Assembly (NCBI GenBank): GCA_023957775.1
Contig: JAMLGR010000002.1
Location: forward strand, 243,602 to 307,601
Direction of reading: 5' to 3'
Length of the DNA stretch: 64,000 nucleotides
Origin: Fimbriimonadaceae bacterium
Lineage (GTDB): Bacteria > Armatimonadota > Fimbriimonadia > Fimbriimonadales > Fimbriimonadaceae
Part shown: positions 1 through 8,358 of the stretch, in pieces
Layout: every line of letters starts with the position of its first letter
Numbering within the stretch: position 1 is the first letter of the stretch
Program-made: the position numbers and the translations under genes
The notes under the pieces: model-generated
The model's input: only the letters and a program-made list of their open reading frames with translations
What the model was told of the DNA's origin: nothing
Database searches by the model: none

Positions 1-446
1 GTGTACTCGGGCTTCATCGCCGTGTGGCACACGAGACCGCAGAACTCGACGGACTCCGTGTACTCGTAGGCCTGGTAGGTGCCGAAGGTCGACGCAGCCA
101 AGAACCCGAAGCCCAGCACGGCGACCATCGTGACCCCGAAGCGATGGCGGGGAATCGCCAGGTCGATCTTGGGCCACTTGGCGATCGGCTCTCCGCGTCT
201 GCGCCGCCGGTTGGCGCGCAAGACGCCGACCGTCGCCAGAGCCAGACCGCCGACGATGAAGACGGGCAGGATCAGGAACGTGATCATGCCCATGTACGGG
301 TGCTTGATGGCGGAGTAGTACTCGACGACGAACAGGAAGACGATCAGGCCAAACGCCACAAGGGCCATGGAGAGGCCGATCATCGAAGTCAAGTTGTAGA
401 AGACGCTGGGGAGTCTTCTCTTCGGCTGTTTCTGCTCTTCGTCCAC
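1..446 (-). CDS. NapC/NirT-family multiheme cytochrome c, N-terminal part (cut by window edge)
   Basis: Only the first ~148 residues are inside the window. The protein starts with a short charged cytoplasmic segment, then shows about three hydrophobic membrane segments (roughly residues 22-45, 54-76, 104-126), then ESVEFCGLVCH at about 132-142. This matches the N-terminus of NapC/NirT/NrfH/CymA quinol oxidases. The first heme motif has three residues between the cysteines (CGLVCH), a variant I associate with ImcH-like members. Such proteins take electrons from menaquinol and pass them to periplasmic cytochromes. A GTG start at 446 is chosen because AGGAGG lies nine bases upstream. It is divergent from the DUF2339 gene. 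Total heme count and exact subfamily cannot be seen. Confidence 0.8.
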   Translation of the reverse strand, partial: MDEEQKQPKRRLPSVFYNLTSMIGLSMALVAFGLIVFLFVVEYYSAIKHPYMGMITFLILPVFIVGGLALATVGVLRANRRRRRGEPIAKWPKIDLAIPRHRFGVTMVAVLGFGFLAASTFGTYQAYEYTESVEFCGLVCHTAMKPEY

Positions 447-630
447 GATGGCGCGTTCCTCCTGGCGTTCGTTGGGGAGCGGCGCCCCCCGACGCATCCC
501 CTATTATGCGCCCCCTGCCGAATCGGTGCCGTCATTGGAAGTTTGTACATACAAGCCGGGTAGCATCGACTATTCGTCACGTTCGCGGGGGGTCGAGCAT
601 GAGGTGCGACTGGGTTTCCAGTGGAGGCAC

Positions 631-2259
631 ATGGATCTCGACAGGGATGAGCGTTTGGCCGAGCTCGAGGCGCGGGTGGCGCGTCTTGAGCGTAAGATTG
701 AGCGAGCGATAGAGGGTTCTGCGTCCTTCGAACCGGAGGACGTCGCGGAGTCCTCCCACACGTCCACGCCGTCCAAGGGGGCGGAGTACTGGATCGGCGC
801 GAAGTTCGTGCCGCGTTTCGGTGCGATCCTCATCGTTCTCGCGATCGCCTTCGTGGCCATCTCGGAGTCCTCCAAGAATCCGATGGTGGATCGCACGATC
901 CTCCTCGTCGGCGAGGCTGTGTTCTGTCTGGCGTTCATCGCGTTCGGGGAGTGGCGGCGTAACGAGATGGAGGGCTTCGGCCCCACTCTATCCGCGATCG
1001 GCGCGTGCGGCCTTTACCTCACCGCCGCAGGGGGTCACTTCGCCTACGGAGAGCTCAGCGGCGCCGGCATGGCGATCGGATTCGCCCTCCTCACCCTCCT
1101 CAACCACGCCTTTGCGGTTTGGAGGAACACGCGGCTGTTCTTCTTCATCGGGGCGACGGGCGGACTGGCGGCCATGCTCTTCCCCCTGTCCGACAAGGAT
1201 TACTCGACCGCCTTGGCGGTCTACGTGGCGGTCACGGTCGCCGGTGCCGTCGTCTGCGCCAAGCGGCGGTGGGCCCAGCTTGCCCTCGTCGGCTGGTTCC
1301 TCAGTCTCCTGATCATCGTGCCCATCATCGACTCGGAGCAGTCCCGGGCAACCGTCGTGCTCTCGATGTACGCGGGCGCGCTCGCGTGTGTCGCAGCCTA
1401 TGCGAGGGCATGCACGAGCAGGGACCCCTGGGCCGTGGGTGCCCCGATCGCCTTGTTCTTCACCGGCCTTGTCGGGTTCTGGGTGGTCTCGAGTCCGGCA
1501 GGAGTGGCGCATCTCCTCTTGCTTTCCGCCGTCGGGTGCGCCATCGCGCTCACCCTTTCGGGTTCGACGGCGTGCCGCAACGCACTCCTCGTCGGCTCGA
1601 TCGCCACGGTGGGCGTCCTCGGGCCGCTCTGCTTCTCGCCGTCCGTGGCCACCGTGGCGTACTCGGCCTTTGCCTTGGTCGCCTATGCGATCGGCCGTTC
1701 CACCCTTCGCCGGGTTTCCGCGATCTTCGCGGTCGCCGCCATCGTCGCGGCGGGGTGCGCCTACCTGGGGGCGTTGGCCATGGGCCCCCAACTCTCGGAT
1801 GGGATGTTGCTGGTGGGCCTGTCCGGCGGCTTGGCGGCTTCCGTCTTCGCGCTGCGGAACGCCGGGTGGGGAAACCTCGGCCTCGCGGTCGCGGGCTCCT
1901 GGCTCCTCCTGACGCGCGCCGCGGTCTTGATTTCACCCGCGGTCGGGCACGGGCTGGCCTCCTACTCCACGCCCACGCTTGTCACCCTTGGATACGCACT
2001 GCTCCTCTTTGCCCTGGGCTTCCGCTTGGAATCGACCACCCTCCGTATGTGGAGCTTTGCCGCGATGCTGGGCGGAGTGTTCCAAATCCTCGTGTTCGAC
2101 AAGGGGACGGCCGTCGGCTTCCGCATCGCGACGCTCGTCGTCGCTGGCGTGATGATGCTGGTCAGCGGCTACCGATACGTGCATGACCAGCGTGCGGCCT
2201 CCGAGGAGGAGGCGCCCCCCCAGACCACACCGGATGCCACGCCCGCCGGACGGGCGTGA
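631..2259 (+). CDS. DUF2339-type polytopic membrane protein
   Basis: This 542-residue protein begins with a coiled-coil-like stretch (RLAELEARVARLERKIERA) and a hydrophilic linker to about residue 55. It then consists almost entirely of hydrophobic helices, perhaps 16 or more, to a short charged tail. That layout is typical of DUF2339 proteins, whose function is unknown. The ATG at 631 is chosen because GGAGG lies four bases upstream; the frame is open further 5' but the extra residues look non-coding. A second, longer protein of the same type is at 33233-35632. The stop codon lies inside the first copy of a palindromic repeat. Confidence 0.75.
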   Translation: MDLDRDERLAELEARVARLERKIERAIEGSASFEPEDVAESSHTSTPSKGAEYWIGAKFVPRFGAILIVLAIAFVAISESSKNPMVDRTILLVGEAVFCLAFIAFGEWRRNEMEGFGPTLSAIGACGLYLTAAGGHFAYGELSGAGMAIGFALLTLLNHAFAVWRNTRLFFFIGATGGLAAMLFPLSDKDYSTALAVYVAVTVAGAVVCAKRRWAQLALVGWFLSLLIIVPIIDSEQSRATVVLSMYAGALACVAAYARACTSRDPWAVGAPIALFFTGLVGFWVVSSPAGVAHLLLLSAVGCAIALTLSGSTACRNALLVGSIATVGVLGPLCFSPSVATVAYSAFALVAYAIGRSTLRRVSAIFAVAAIVAAGCAYLGALAMGPQLSDGMLLVGLSGGLAASVFALRNAGWGNLGLAVAGSWLLLTRAAVLISPAVGHGLASYSTPTLVTLGYALLLFALGFRLESTTLRMWSFAAMLGGVFQILVFDKGTAVGFRIATLVVAGVMMLVSGYRYVHDQRAASEEEAPPQTTPDATPAGRA

Positions 2260-2392
2260 TCGGCGAGGCCCCACCCTCATGTACCCATGAACCCCACCGG
2301 GTGCCACGCCCGCCGGACGGGCGTGATCGGCGAGGCCCCACCCTCATGTACCCATGAACCCCACCGGGTGCCACGCCCGCTGGACGGGCGTG
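2238..2392. repeat. Three tandem 67-bp units each carrying a GC-rich palindrome
   Basis: The palindrome CACGCCCG-N5-CGGGCGTG occurs at 2238-2258, 2305-2325 and 2372-2392, exactly 67 bases apart, with nearly identical sequence between copies. The loops are CCGGA, CCGGA and CTGGA. The block lies between two convergent genes and covers the stop codon of the left one, so it may act as a bidirectional terminator. Closely related palindromes with the same flanks, in opposite orientation, are at 9670-9774, so this is a dispersed family in the genome. Confidence 0.85.
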
Positions 2393-2487
2393 ACCAACGC
2401 CCCCTCACCAATGAACCCGGGGTCTCGCTCACGCTCGACCCCGGGCAACCGTCTGCGACCTCTTCGAGGTCGTTCTTCAGCATCCGG

Positions 2488-4182
2488 CTAGCTTATGTCG
2501 TGGCGGCCGTGTTCGAACTCGGCCTCCTCATGGGTCACCGTCCCGAAGAACATCTTCCGGCCCAGCGGCAGGTACAGCGGGCTGAAGATCGTCGTGTAGA
2601 GGTGCCAGATGAAGATGGCGCCGATCGCGAGAATCGCCTCGTCGGCATGGGCGAGGTAGGCCATCGACACGCCCTGCGCGGGAAGGATGTTCGACGCCTG
2701 CACCGGGAACCACAGGCACAATCCCGAGAGCATCATGATCGGAACGCCCCAGAAGACCGCGAAGTAGCCGAACTTCGCCCGGAAGGAGAACCGGCCGTAG
2801 GTCGGGACTGTCTCGCGCTTGCCGAAGTAGAACCGGAAGGTCTCGATCATGTCGTGCCAGTCCTGCTTGTTGGGCAGCATGCTGATGCGTCGGACCGAGA
2901 AGCCAATCTTCTTCCAGCTCCAGAGCAGGTAGCCGAGGTGCATCAGGCCGGCGGCGATCATGACGATCGCGCCCACGCGATGCAGATTCCTGGCCACGTG
3001 CAATCCGCCGAGGGCGTTGTACAGGGACTCCATCCGCGGATCGTCGTAGAAGCGAAGAGGTAGGCCAGTCAGCGCGAGCAGGATAAACGAACTCGCGAAG
3101 ATCCAGTGTTGGATTCGCTGGAATGGCGTGAACCAGAGATAGACCTTCTCCTCTTTGGCCTCCTGCTGAGTGTCTCCGCGCAAGAACTCCTCCTTGAGGT
3201 TGGCCTTGAAGCGTCGGAACTGGTGCCGCACGCCCGCGCGGACGTCGAGCACGATCGAAACGCAGAGCAGTCCCAGAATGCCCCAGGTCAGGATGTTGAA
3301 GAACGAGATCTCGGCCCGAAGCGCGGGACTCTCCTTCACCTTCAGCGCAAGGTGCGTCACGCCCGACTGCGAGAATTTCGCGAGGGCGCCCTTGTGGCAC
3401 TTGCCGCACGTTGCCGGCGACTTGGCGGGGTGGACCGACGATCCCACGTCCGATTTGGGAAGCACGTGGTGCGCGCTGTGGCAGTCCGTGCAAATGGCGG
3501 CGTCGGTCGATCCGAAGCGGACGGCCTTGCCGTGGAAACTGTCTTCGTAAGACTTCACCGCGTCGGGATCGACGCCATGCTTCTTCATGAGCGCCGCGTT
3601 GCTATGGCACCCCGTGCAGATCGCCAACTCCGACTTGCGCGTGTACGTCGAGATCGGGGCGATCGTGTGCGAGTTGCCGCCGTGGCAGTAGAGACAGCTC
3701 GGGCGGTCGAGATCGACCGCGGATTCCGGCTGGTGCGCGCTCGTCGCGTAGAGTTCCGCCTCCTCGGCGTGGCACGAGGCGCACGAGGGCGGCTCGACCT
3801 GCGTGAGATCGTGAGGCACTTGATCGATGCCCCAGTGGCAGTCCTGGCACGTAAGGTCCTTGTGGACGCTGTGCGCCAGAGCTTGGCCATCGACGTAGAG
3901 CGACTGGACCCGGCCGGACGACCTGCGAACCACGAATCCAAGGCCGCCGTGGCATTGAAGGCAGACCGCAACGTCCTCGCTCTCGACCTTGTAGGCGCCC
4001 GCTCGGGGGTCGGTGCCCTCTTGTGAGAGGGCCGGGGATCCGAGCAACATCGCGATCCCGGCAATCAGGACTCCCGTAAGCACGGCTGTCCGGGACCTCC
4101 CCACCACACGGCCGTGCTTCGGTCCGCGTGGTCCCGAACCGCGATGGAAAGCGGTTCTCATCGATCGCAATAGATTTCGCAT
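2488..4182 (-). CDS. Seven-heme cytochrome c / cytochrome b fusion, CbcL-like quinol oxidase (copy 1)
   Basis: The 564-residue protein has a hydrophobic signal/anchor near residues 30-53, then seven CXXCH motifs between about residues 74 and 264 (CLQCH, CQDCH, CASCH, CLYCH, CTGCH, CTDCH, CGKCH). A transmembrane helix (~295-315) follows, then a cytochrome b561/FdnI-like membrane domain from about 350, opening with FTPFQRIQHW and carrying candidate heme-b histidines in LHVARNLHRVG, LMHL and FIWHLY. The architecture resembles Geobacter CbcL, an inner-membrane quinol-to-periplasm oxidoreductase. ATG 4182 is chosen because CTGGAG lies seven bases upstream; it follows the paralogue upstream by 22 bases. 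Likely role: move quinol electrons to periplasmic cytochromes. Confidence 0.85.
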   Translation of the reverse strand: MRNLLRSMRTAFHRGSGPRGPKHGRVVGRSRTAVLTGVLIAGIAMLLGSPALSQEGTDPRAGAYKVESEDVAVCLQCHGGLGFVVRRSSGRVQSLYVDGQALAHSVHKDLTCQDCHWGIDQVPHDLTQVEPPSCASCHAEEAELYATSAHQPESAVDLDRPSCLYCHGGNSHTIAPISTYTRKSELAICTGCHSNAALMKKHGVDPDAVKSYEDSFHGKAVRFGSTDAAICTDCHSAHHVLPKSDVGSSVHPAKSPATCGKCHKGALAKFSQSGVTHLALKVKESPALRAEISFFNILTWGILGLLCVSIVLDVRAGVRHQFRRFKANLKEEFLRGDTQQEAKEEKVYLWFTPFQRIQHWIFASSFILLALTGLPLRFYDDPRMESLYNALGGLHVARNLHRVGAIVMIAAGLMHLGYLLWSWKKIGFSVRRISMLPNKQDWHDMIETFRFYFGKRETVPTYGRFSFRAKFGYFAVFWGVPIMMLSGLCLWFPVQASNILPAQGVSMAYLAHADEAILAIGAIFIWHLYTTIFSPLYLPLGRKMFFGTVTHEEAEFEHGRHDIS

Positions 4183-4204
4183 TGATTTCTCCAGGAATCG
4201 AGGC

Positions 4205-5959
4205 TCACTCCCCGTTCCCCCCATCGCCCATGTCCGCGGCGTCGAGGCGCTCGAGTTCCAGCGGATGTTCGCGCGACATCTCTTCGCGGGTGAGCTTTCC
4301 GGTGATCCAGAGGGTGTTGAACGGGAAGTTGTTGGGGTTGAACAGCACGTTGTAAAGGTGCCAGCACACCACGGCGAGGAACGCGAGGGTCGCCTCGTAA
4401 CCGTGTGCGATGAACGAAATCGGCCAAGCGGCCTCGGGCATCCAGGTGCTGAAGTACATGGGGAACCAAAGAACCAGGCCGGACAGCACCATCACCGGAA
4501 CGCCCCAATACTCGGCCAGGTAGTCGATCTTGGAGCGGAAGGTGAAGTGGTCGAACTTCGGCTTCTCCTTCGTCATGCCGAGGTAGCCCTTCGTGACGAG
4601 GTTGAAGTCCTCGAGGTCCTTCTTGTTGGGAAGCATCCTCCACGATCGGATGGACCCGCCGAACTTGCGCCAACGAGCCAGCAGATACAGAACGTGCCAG
4701 ATCGCGACGACGATCAATCCGACCGCTGCAATGCGGTGGATGAGTCGCGAGTTGTCCAGTCCGCCGATCATGTTGAGCTCCTGGACCGAGATCTGAGCGG
4801 CAGCGAATCGGAGCGGGAGTCCGGTCGCAACCAGGGCCGTCACGCTTGACAGCAGGAGGAAGTGCTGAAGGCGCAGGTTCAGGTTCATGCGGGGATAGAG
4901 CCGCTGCGTCGCCACTGGGACGTGACGATTGCGCCGGAAGAAGTAGGCGATCCAGGCGAGAACCAGGAAAGCCAGCGTCGCCCACGCCGCGATGCCAGCC
5001 CCGTTTGCCCGGACGGTCACGATGATGATCGTGGCGATGAGCGAGAAGTAGCTCAGGCTGATGAAGATCCCCGCCGGACGCCCGCAACGGGGCGGTTCCT
5101 GGCTTCGGAACACGACCTGGACCAAGTCCAGAATGATGCTCACGGCCATGAAGGCGATGGTGCCGAAGATCAGCAGCCTGAAGAACCAGAGCACGCCCGC
5201 AAGCAACGAGTCGTGCTTGATCTTGAGTCGAAGGTGGTTCGCCCCCGACAGAGCGAAGTTCGCCTGCGAACCCGGATGACACCCCTCTTGCCCGCACGTC
5301 TTCGCGACGTTCGTGGGATAGGTCGGCGCTGCGGGATTCATGGGAGCGAGGACGTCGTGGTGGCTGTGGCAGTCGGTGCAGATGGCCGTGTCGTAGTTGC
5401 CAAAGCGCAGCAGCGCCTTGCCGTGGAAGCTCTCAAGATAGGAGGTCACCGCCTCGGGGTCGACGTGGTACCGCTCCATCCGCTCCGTTTGCGAGTGGCA
5501 CTGCGTGCAAACCTGCACCTTCTGTTCGCGGGTCCACTTCGAACCCGCCGTGATCGCGTGGGGCGCGCCGCCCCCGTGGCAGAACACGCACGAAGGGTGA
5601 TCCCCCTTGACGTAGTCCTCGCGGGAGTGCGTGCTCTTGCGGAACGCCTCGACCTCGTCCGCGTGGCACGTCGCGCACTGCGGCTTTTTGGCCGTCATCT
5701 GCGGCGTATGGGGAAGCTCGGTGATGGCGTCATGGCACGTCTGGCAGTCGAACGAGGCGTGCGGCGATTGTCGCAGCTTCTCGAGATCCACCGCAGGGCC
5801 GGCCCCGGCTTCCTTCGAGTGGCAGCCCATGCACGCCTCGATGCGGTCCGCCGTCTCCTGGTCGACCTGCGAAGGTTCTTGCGCGTTGATTCGGGTTCCC
5901 ACCACGAGAAGCGTCAACCCGAGAAGAAACGGAAGGAAGCGAAGGTCCAACCGTTTCAC
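4205..5959 (-). CDS. Seven-heme cytochrome c / cytochrome b fusion, CbcL-like quinol oxidase (copy 2)
   Basis: This 584-residue paralogue of the next gene shares the same order: signal peptide, multiheme domain (about residues 43-228), membrane helix, then a cytochrome b domain. Six hemes have CXXCH (CMGCH, CQTCH, CATCH, CVFCH, CTQCH, CTDCH); the seventh site is CGQEGCH, a CX4CH variant. Shared blocks such as SFHGKA, AICTDCHS and SG-HL-LK-K point to tandem duplication. A GTG start at 5959 is chosen because GAGG lies eight bases upstream and it gives a proper signal peptide. The upstream extension to 6028 is arginine-rich and looks non-coding. Confidence 0.84.
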   Translation of the reverse strand: MKRLDLRFLPFLLGLTLLVVGTRINAQEPSQVDQETADRIEACMGCHSKEAGAGPAVDLEKLRQSPHASFDCQTCHDAITELPHTPQMTAKKPQCATCHADEVEAFRKSTHSREDYVKGDHPSCVFCHGGGAPHAITAGSKWTREQKVQVCTQCHSQTERMERYHVDPEAVTSYLESFHGKALLRFGNYDTAICTDCHSHHDVLAPMNPAAPTYPTNVAKTCGQEGCHPGSQANFALSGANHLRLKIKHDSLLAGVLWFFRLLIFGTIAFMAVSIILDLVQVVFRSQEPPRCGRPAGIFISLSYFSLIATIIIVTVRANGAGIAAWATLAFLVLAWIAYFFRRNRHVPVATQRLYPRMNLNLRLQHFLLLSSVTALVATGLPLRFAAAQISVQELNMIGGLDNSRLIHRIAAVGLIVVAIWHVLYLLARWRKFGGSIRSWRMLPNKKDLEDFNLVTKGYLGMTKEKPKFDHFTFRSKIDYLAEYWGVPVMVLSGLVLWFPMYFSTWMPEAAWPISFIAHGYEATLAFLAVVCWHLYNVLFNPNNFPFNTLWITGKLTREEMSREHPLELERLDAADMGDGGNGE

Positions 5960-6127
5960 GCGGACACCTCGCTTCCCTCGTCGAGGAACGCCGACCGTCC
6001 CTCGCTGTGGGCGCGCCAGCGCCCCCACTCTCCCCTGTTGGCGGCGGTTTCGGCCGCCGCCCCGGATCCATTCCTGGACATTGTCCTCTCCTGAGCCGGC
6101 GCGCCTCCCTGGACCCGCCGACCGGGG

Positions 6128-6454
6128 CTACTTCACGCCCGGAAGCTCGCCCTTCTTGATCTCGTCGATGTTCTTGACCCCATCCTTGTCGGAGTCGAGG
6201 GCTTCGACTTTGGCGAGGATTGCGGGGGTCAGCTTCTTCGTGCCTTCCTTCTTGAGCTGCTCGGCAAGGTCTTTGCCGTAGGGATTCAGCTTGAGGTCGG
6301 TCTTCGACATATGGCAGGCCGCGCAGCCGGCCTTGCCGAGTGCGGAGCTTGCATCCACCTTGTATTGGGTCACAAACACCTTCGTGTAAGTTCCCAGTGC
6401 GAGAGCGATACACGCCAGAGCGAGTAACACTCCTACTCCAACGAACCGTTTCAT
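6128..6454 (-). CDS. Small monoheme cytochrome c with EF-hand (paralogue 1)
   Basis: The 108-residue protein has a signal peptide (MKRFVGVGVLLALACIALA), one CAACH heme site at about residue 44, a conserved LNPYGKDL segment, and a C-terminal EF-hand/dockerin-type calcium loop, DSDKDGVKNIDEI. It ends in PGVK. Three more copies of this design occur in the window (6641-6967, 16458-16790, 17059-17391). Likely a secreted periplasmic electron carrier. ATG 6454 is preferred over ATG 6460 because AAGGAG is eight bases upstream and the paralogues start the same way. I do not recognise an established family name. Confidence 0.85.
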   Translation of the reverse strand: MKRFVGVGVLLALACIALALGTYTKVFVTQYKVDASSALGKAGCAACHMSKTDLKLNPYGKDLAEQLKKEGTKKLTPAILAKVEALDSDKDGVKNIDEIKKGELPGVK

Positions 6455-6567
6455 CTTCATGTCTCCTTGACTAAGGCATGTTCATCCTACCCAGATATCG
6501 GACGCTGCGACACGAAGAAAGTGACGGGAATACTACGCACTCGAAAAGGAGGACAGGGCAACAGCGA

Positions 6568-6602
6568 CACGGGGGGTCGCGCTCTCGGCGCGACCCCCCG
6601 TG
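6568..6602 (-). terminator. Strong GC hairpin downstream of monoheme cytochrome 2
   Basis: A perfect 14-bp stem (CACGGGGGGTCGCG pairing with its complement, loop CTCTCGG) begins 39 bases after the stop of the 6641-6967 gene in its direction of transcription. There is no U-run, so intrinsic termination is uncertain; it could also protect mRNA ends. Confidence 0.55.
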
Positions 6603-6640
6603 ATCCAATATTTGACCCTGCGAACCAGGGCGCCTCTGGG

Positions 6641-6967
6641 CTATTTCACTCCAGGATTCCGATCCTTCTTGATCTCATCGAGGTTCTTGACGCCATCCTT
6701 GTCCGAGTCGAGCGATTCGATCTTCTTCAGCACTTCCGGAGTGAGCTTCTTGGTCTTGGCGACCTTCATGGCCTTTTGAAGGTCGAGGCCATAGGGGTTG
6801 AGCTTTCCACCCTTGGCGGTTGCATGGCACACGCCGCAACCCGCTTTGCCCAAGGCCGAACTCTTGTCGATCTTGTATTGTGTGGCGAATGGCTTGGAGA
6901 AAGTCCCAAATGCGAGGACGATTCCCGCGACCATCATAAGACCTGTCGCACAAACAAGCCTTCTCAT
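6641..6967 (-). CDS. Small monoheme cytochrome c with EF-hand (paralogue 2)
   Basis: The 108-residue protein has a signal peptide (MRRLVCATGLMMVAGIVLA), a CGVCH heme site near residue 46, the conserved KLNPYGLDL block, a lysine-rich helix, and the EF-hand loop DSDKDGVKNLDEI near the C-terminus, ending PGVK. AGGAGG lies upstream of the start. It is one of four paralogues interleaved with the large multiheme genes, fitting a periplasmic shuttle that could also sense or be stabilised by calcium. It sits between a strong hairpin on one side and an inverted-repeat element on the other, so it is probably its own transcription unit. Confidence 0.85.
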   Translation of the reverse strand: MRRLVCATGLMMVAGIVLAFGTFSKPFATQYKIDKSSALGKAGCGVCHATAKGGKLNPYGLDLQKAMKVAKTKKLTPEVLKKIESLDSDKDGVKNLDEIKKDRNPGVK

Positions 6968-7014
6968 TTTTGTCCTCCTTGTCTAAGACATTGCCAGTGT
7001 ACCCGGTAGAGCCG

Positions 7015-7154
7015 CTAGTGTAGCGTCTCAATAATCTCAGGGCAGCGAGGCCCCGGTTGGGCCCTCCGGGCCCCTCGCCCCTCTGGGGGGGCGAGGGGTG
7101 CCTCTTGCGCCTTTCGCCACGGCCCGCTGGGAAACTAGTGAGACACTACACTAG
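7015..7154. mobile_element. MITE-like element with 16-bp terminal inverted repeats
   Basis: CTAGTGTAGCGTCTCA at 7015-7030 is repeated inverted as TGAGACACTACACTAG at 7139-7154, a 15 of 16 match. The 108 bases between are very GC-rich, contain a strong internal hairpin and no ORF. The right repeat overlaps the stop codon of the NrfD gene (7151-7153). This is the shape of a miniature inverted-repeat element or a large RNA hairpin. I cannot see clear target-site duplications. Confidence 0.5.
7071..7098 (-). terminator. GC hairpin after the NrfD operon
   Basis: An 11-bp stem, CCCCTCGCCCC with GGGGCGAGGGG, lies about 55 bases past the NrfD stop in its direction of transcription, inside the inverted-repeat element. 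No U-run follows. It may end the tetraheme/FeS/NrfD transcript. Confidence 0.45.
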
Positions 7155-8356
7155 ACGTCTGAAGCCGGCTGCGGTTCGTGCGACCAAGGCGGCAAGAGCT
7201 TGGTGAGCACCCAGAGGATCACGACGGGAAGGATGAGGAGCAGCAGGGCCACGCCGCCACCCTCGTGACCGGTGAAGTGGAGCTTGTAGGTGGTGAGGCC
7301 ATGCAGACTCTTCGAGAAGAGTTGGCCAACGATGACCACGTTCCAACGCATAAAGAACACGCCCGTCAGCACCAAGATTCCCGAGAGGAAGTAGACGGAC
7401 ATCTTGATGCGCTCGCTCTCCTCCTTGACGAACTGGAGGAAGGCCAGCATCCCGAGCGGGACCAGGCCACCCAAGAACAGCTGCATGCCGAACATCGTCT
7501 CGTACACGTAACCAGACCGGAGGAGGCTGAACACTTCGAACCACTCTCCGGCTTCGTACATGCGGTGGATGAGGTCGAGTCCCTCGAGCGTCAGGTCGAA
7601 AATGAGCGCGAACATCAAATAGCGGCCGATGGCCGCGACGCACGCCATGTCCGGCTTTTCGCGACGCCACCAGTTGGTGACCATGTAGAGCACCATCACC
7701 AGCGAGATCCCGGAGACGATGGCGGAGAGCAGGAAGATGAGCGGCATGAGCACGCTCGACCACCACGGGTTGCCCTTCAACGACCCGAAGATGAACCCGA
7801 CGTAGCCGTGAAGGAGCACGGCCGAAGGGATGCCGATCACCGTCACAAACCGCCCAGCCCGGTCGTCGAACGCCAACGCGTCCTCCGACAAGTCCTTGAA
7901 CCCCAACGTGAGAATGTTGTAGAACAGCCTCTTGAGGCCCTTCGATCGATTGGCGTAGACCACGATGTCCTTGCGAAAGTCGAACCACACTTCGATCAAA
8001 AGAACGGCGGCAAGGTACCAGAGGTAGACGAACCCGAAGACCGCCATCGCCGACGTGAGGTGCGGCGTCATCATGATCTGCAACGCGCGCTCGGGGTGTC
8101 CCAAGTGGGCGACCAGAGGTAGGGGCGCGACGATGAGAAAGGCGAGCGAGGTGAGCAAGGCGAGTCGGTAGGCCGGAGCCAGCGCCTTGGCGTTGAACAC
8201 GCGCACGAGCGAGGCGAGGATGAACGCGCCAGCGACCAAGCCCGTGATGTAGGGGTACAGGACGATGAGGATGCTCCACGTGAGCTCCTTCTCGTTGGGA
8301 AACACGAAGCCGGCGTTGGCCAGCAGCGAACCGGATGCCAGCAAACCTGCGTTCAC
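7151..8356 (-). CDS. NrfD/PsrC-family membrane subunit
   Basis: This 401-residue polytopic protein has about ten hydrophobic helices and follows a four-cluster ferredoxin subunit, the usual arrangement for NrfC-NrfD, PsrB-PsrC and the Cbc/Qrc/alternative complex III families. NrfD proteins bind quinone/quinol and exchange electrons with the FeS subunit. A GTG start at 8356 is chosen because GAAGGAGGTC lies upstream and it begins three bases after the FeS stop. No catalytic molybdopterin subunit is next to it; the partner is a tetraheme cytochrome, so it probably links the quinone pool to periplasmic hemes. Confidence 0.85.
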   Translation of the reverse strand: MNAGLLASGSLLANAGFVFPNEKELTWSILIVLYPYITGLVAGAFILASLVRVFNAKALAPAYRLALLTSLAFLIVAPLPLVAHLGHPERALQIMMTPHLTSAMAVFGFVYLWYLAAVLLIEVWFDFRKDIVVYANRSKGLKRLFYNILTLGFKDLSEDALAFDDRAGRFVTVIGIPSAVLLHGYVGFIFGSLKGNPWWSSVLMPLIFLLSAIVSGISLVMVLYMVTNWWRREKPDMACVAAIGRYLMFALIFDLTLEGLDLIHRMYEAGEWFEVFSLLRSGYVYETMFGMQLFLGGLVPLGMLAFLQFVKEESERIKMSVYFLSGILVLTGVFFMRWNVVIVGQLFSKSLHGLTTYKLHFTGHEGGGVALLLLILPVVILWVLTKLLPPWSHEPQPASDV

Positions 8357-8358
8357 GG

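Noticed and set aside
448..630. N-terminal extension of the first DUF2339 gene
   Set aside because: The added residues are Arg/Pro-rich and overlap the divergent promoter; a good ribosome binding site supports ATG 631.
2238..2392. Possible CRISPR array
   Set aside because: The 67-bp units are repeated whole, including the would-be spacers, and the repeat is a plain palindrome; no cas genes are nearby.
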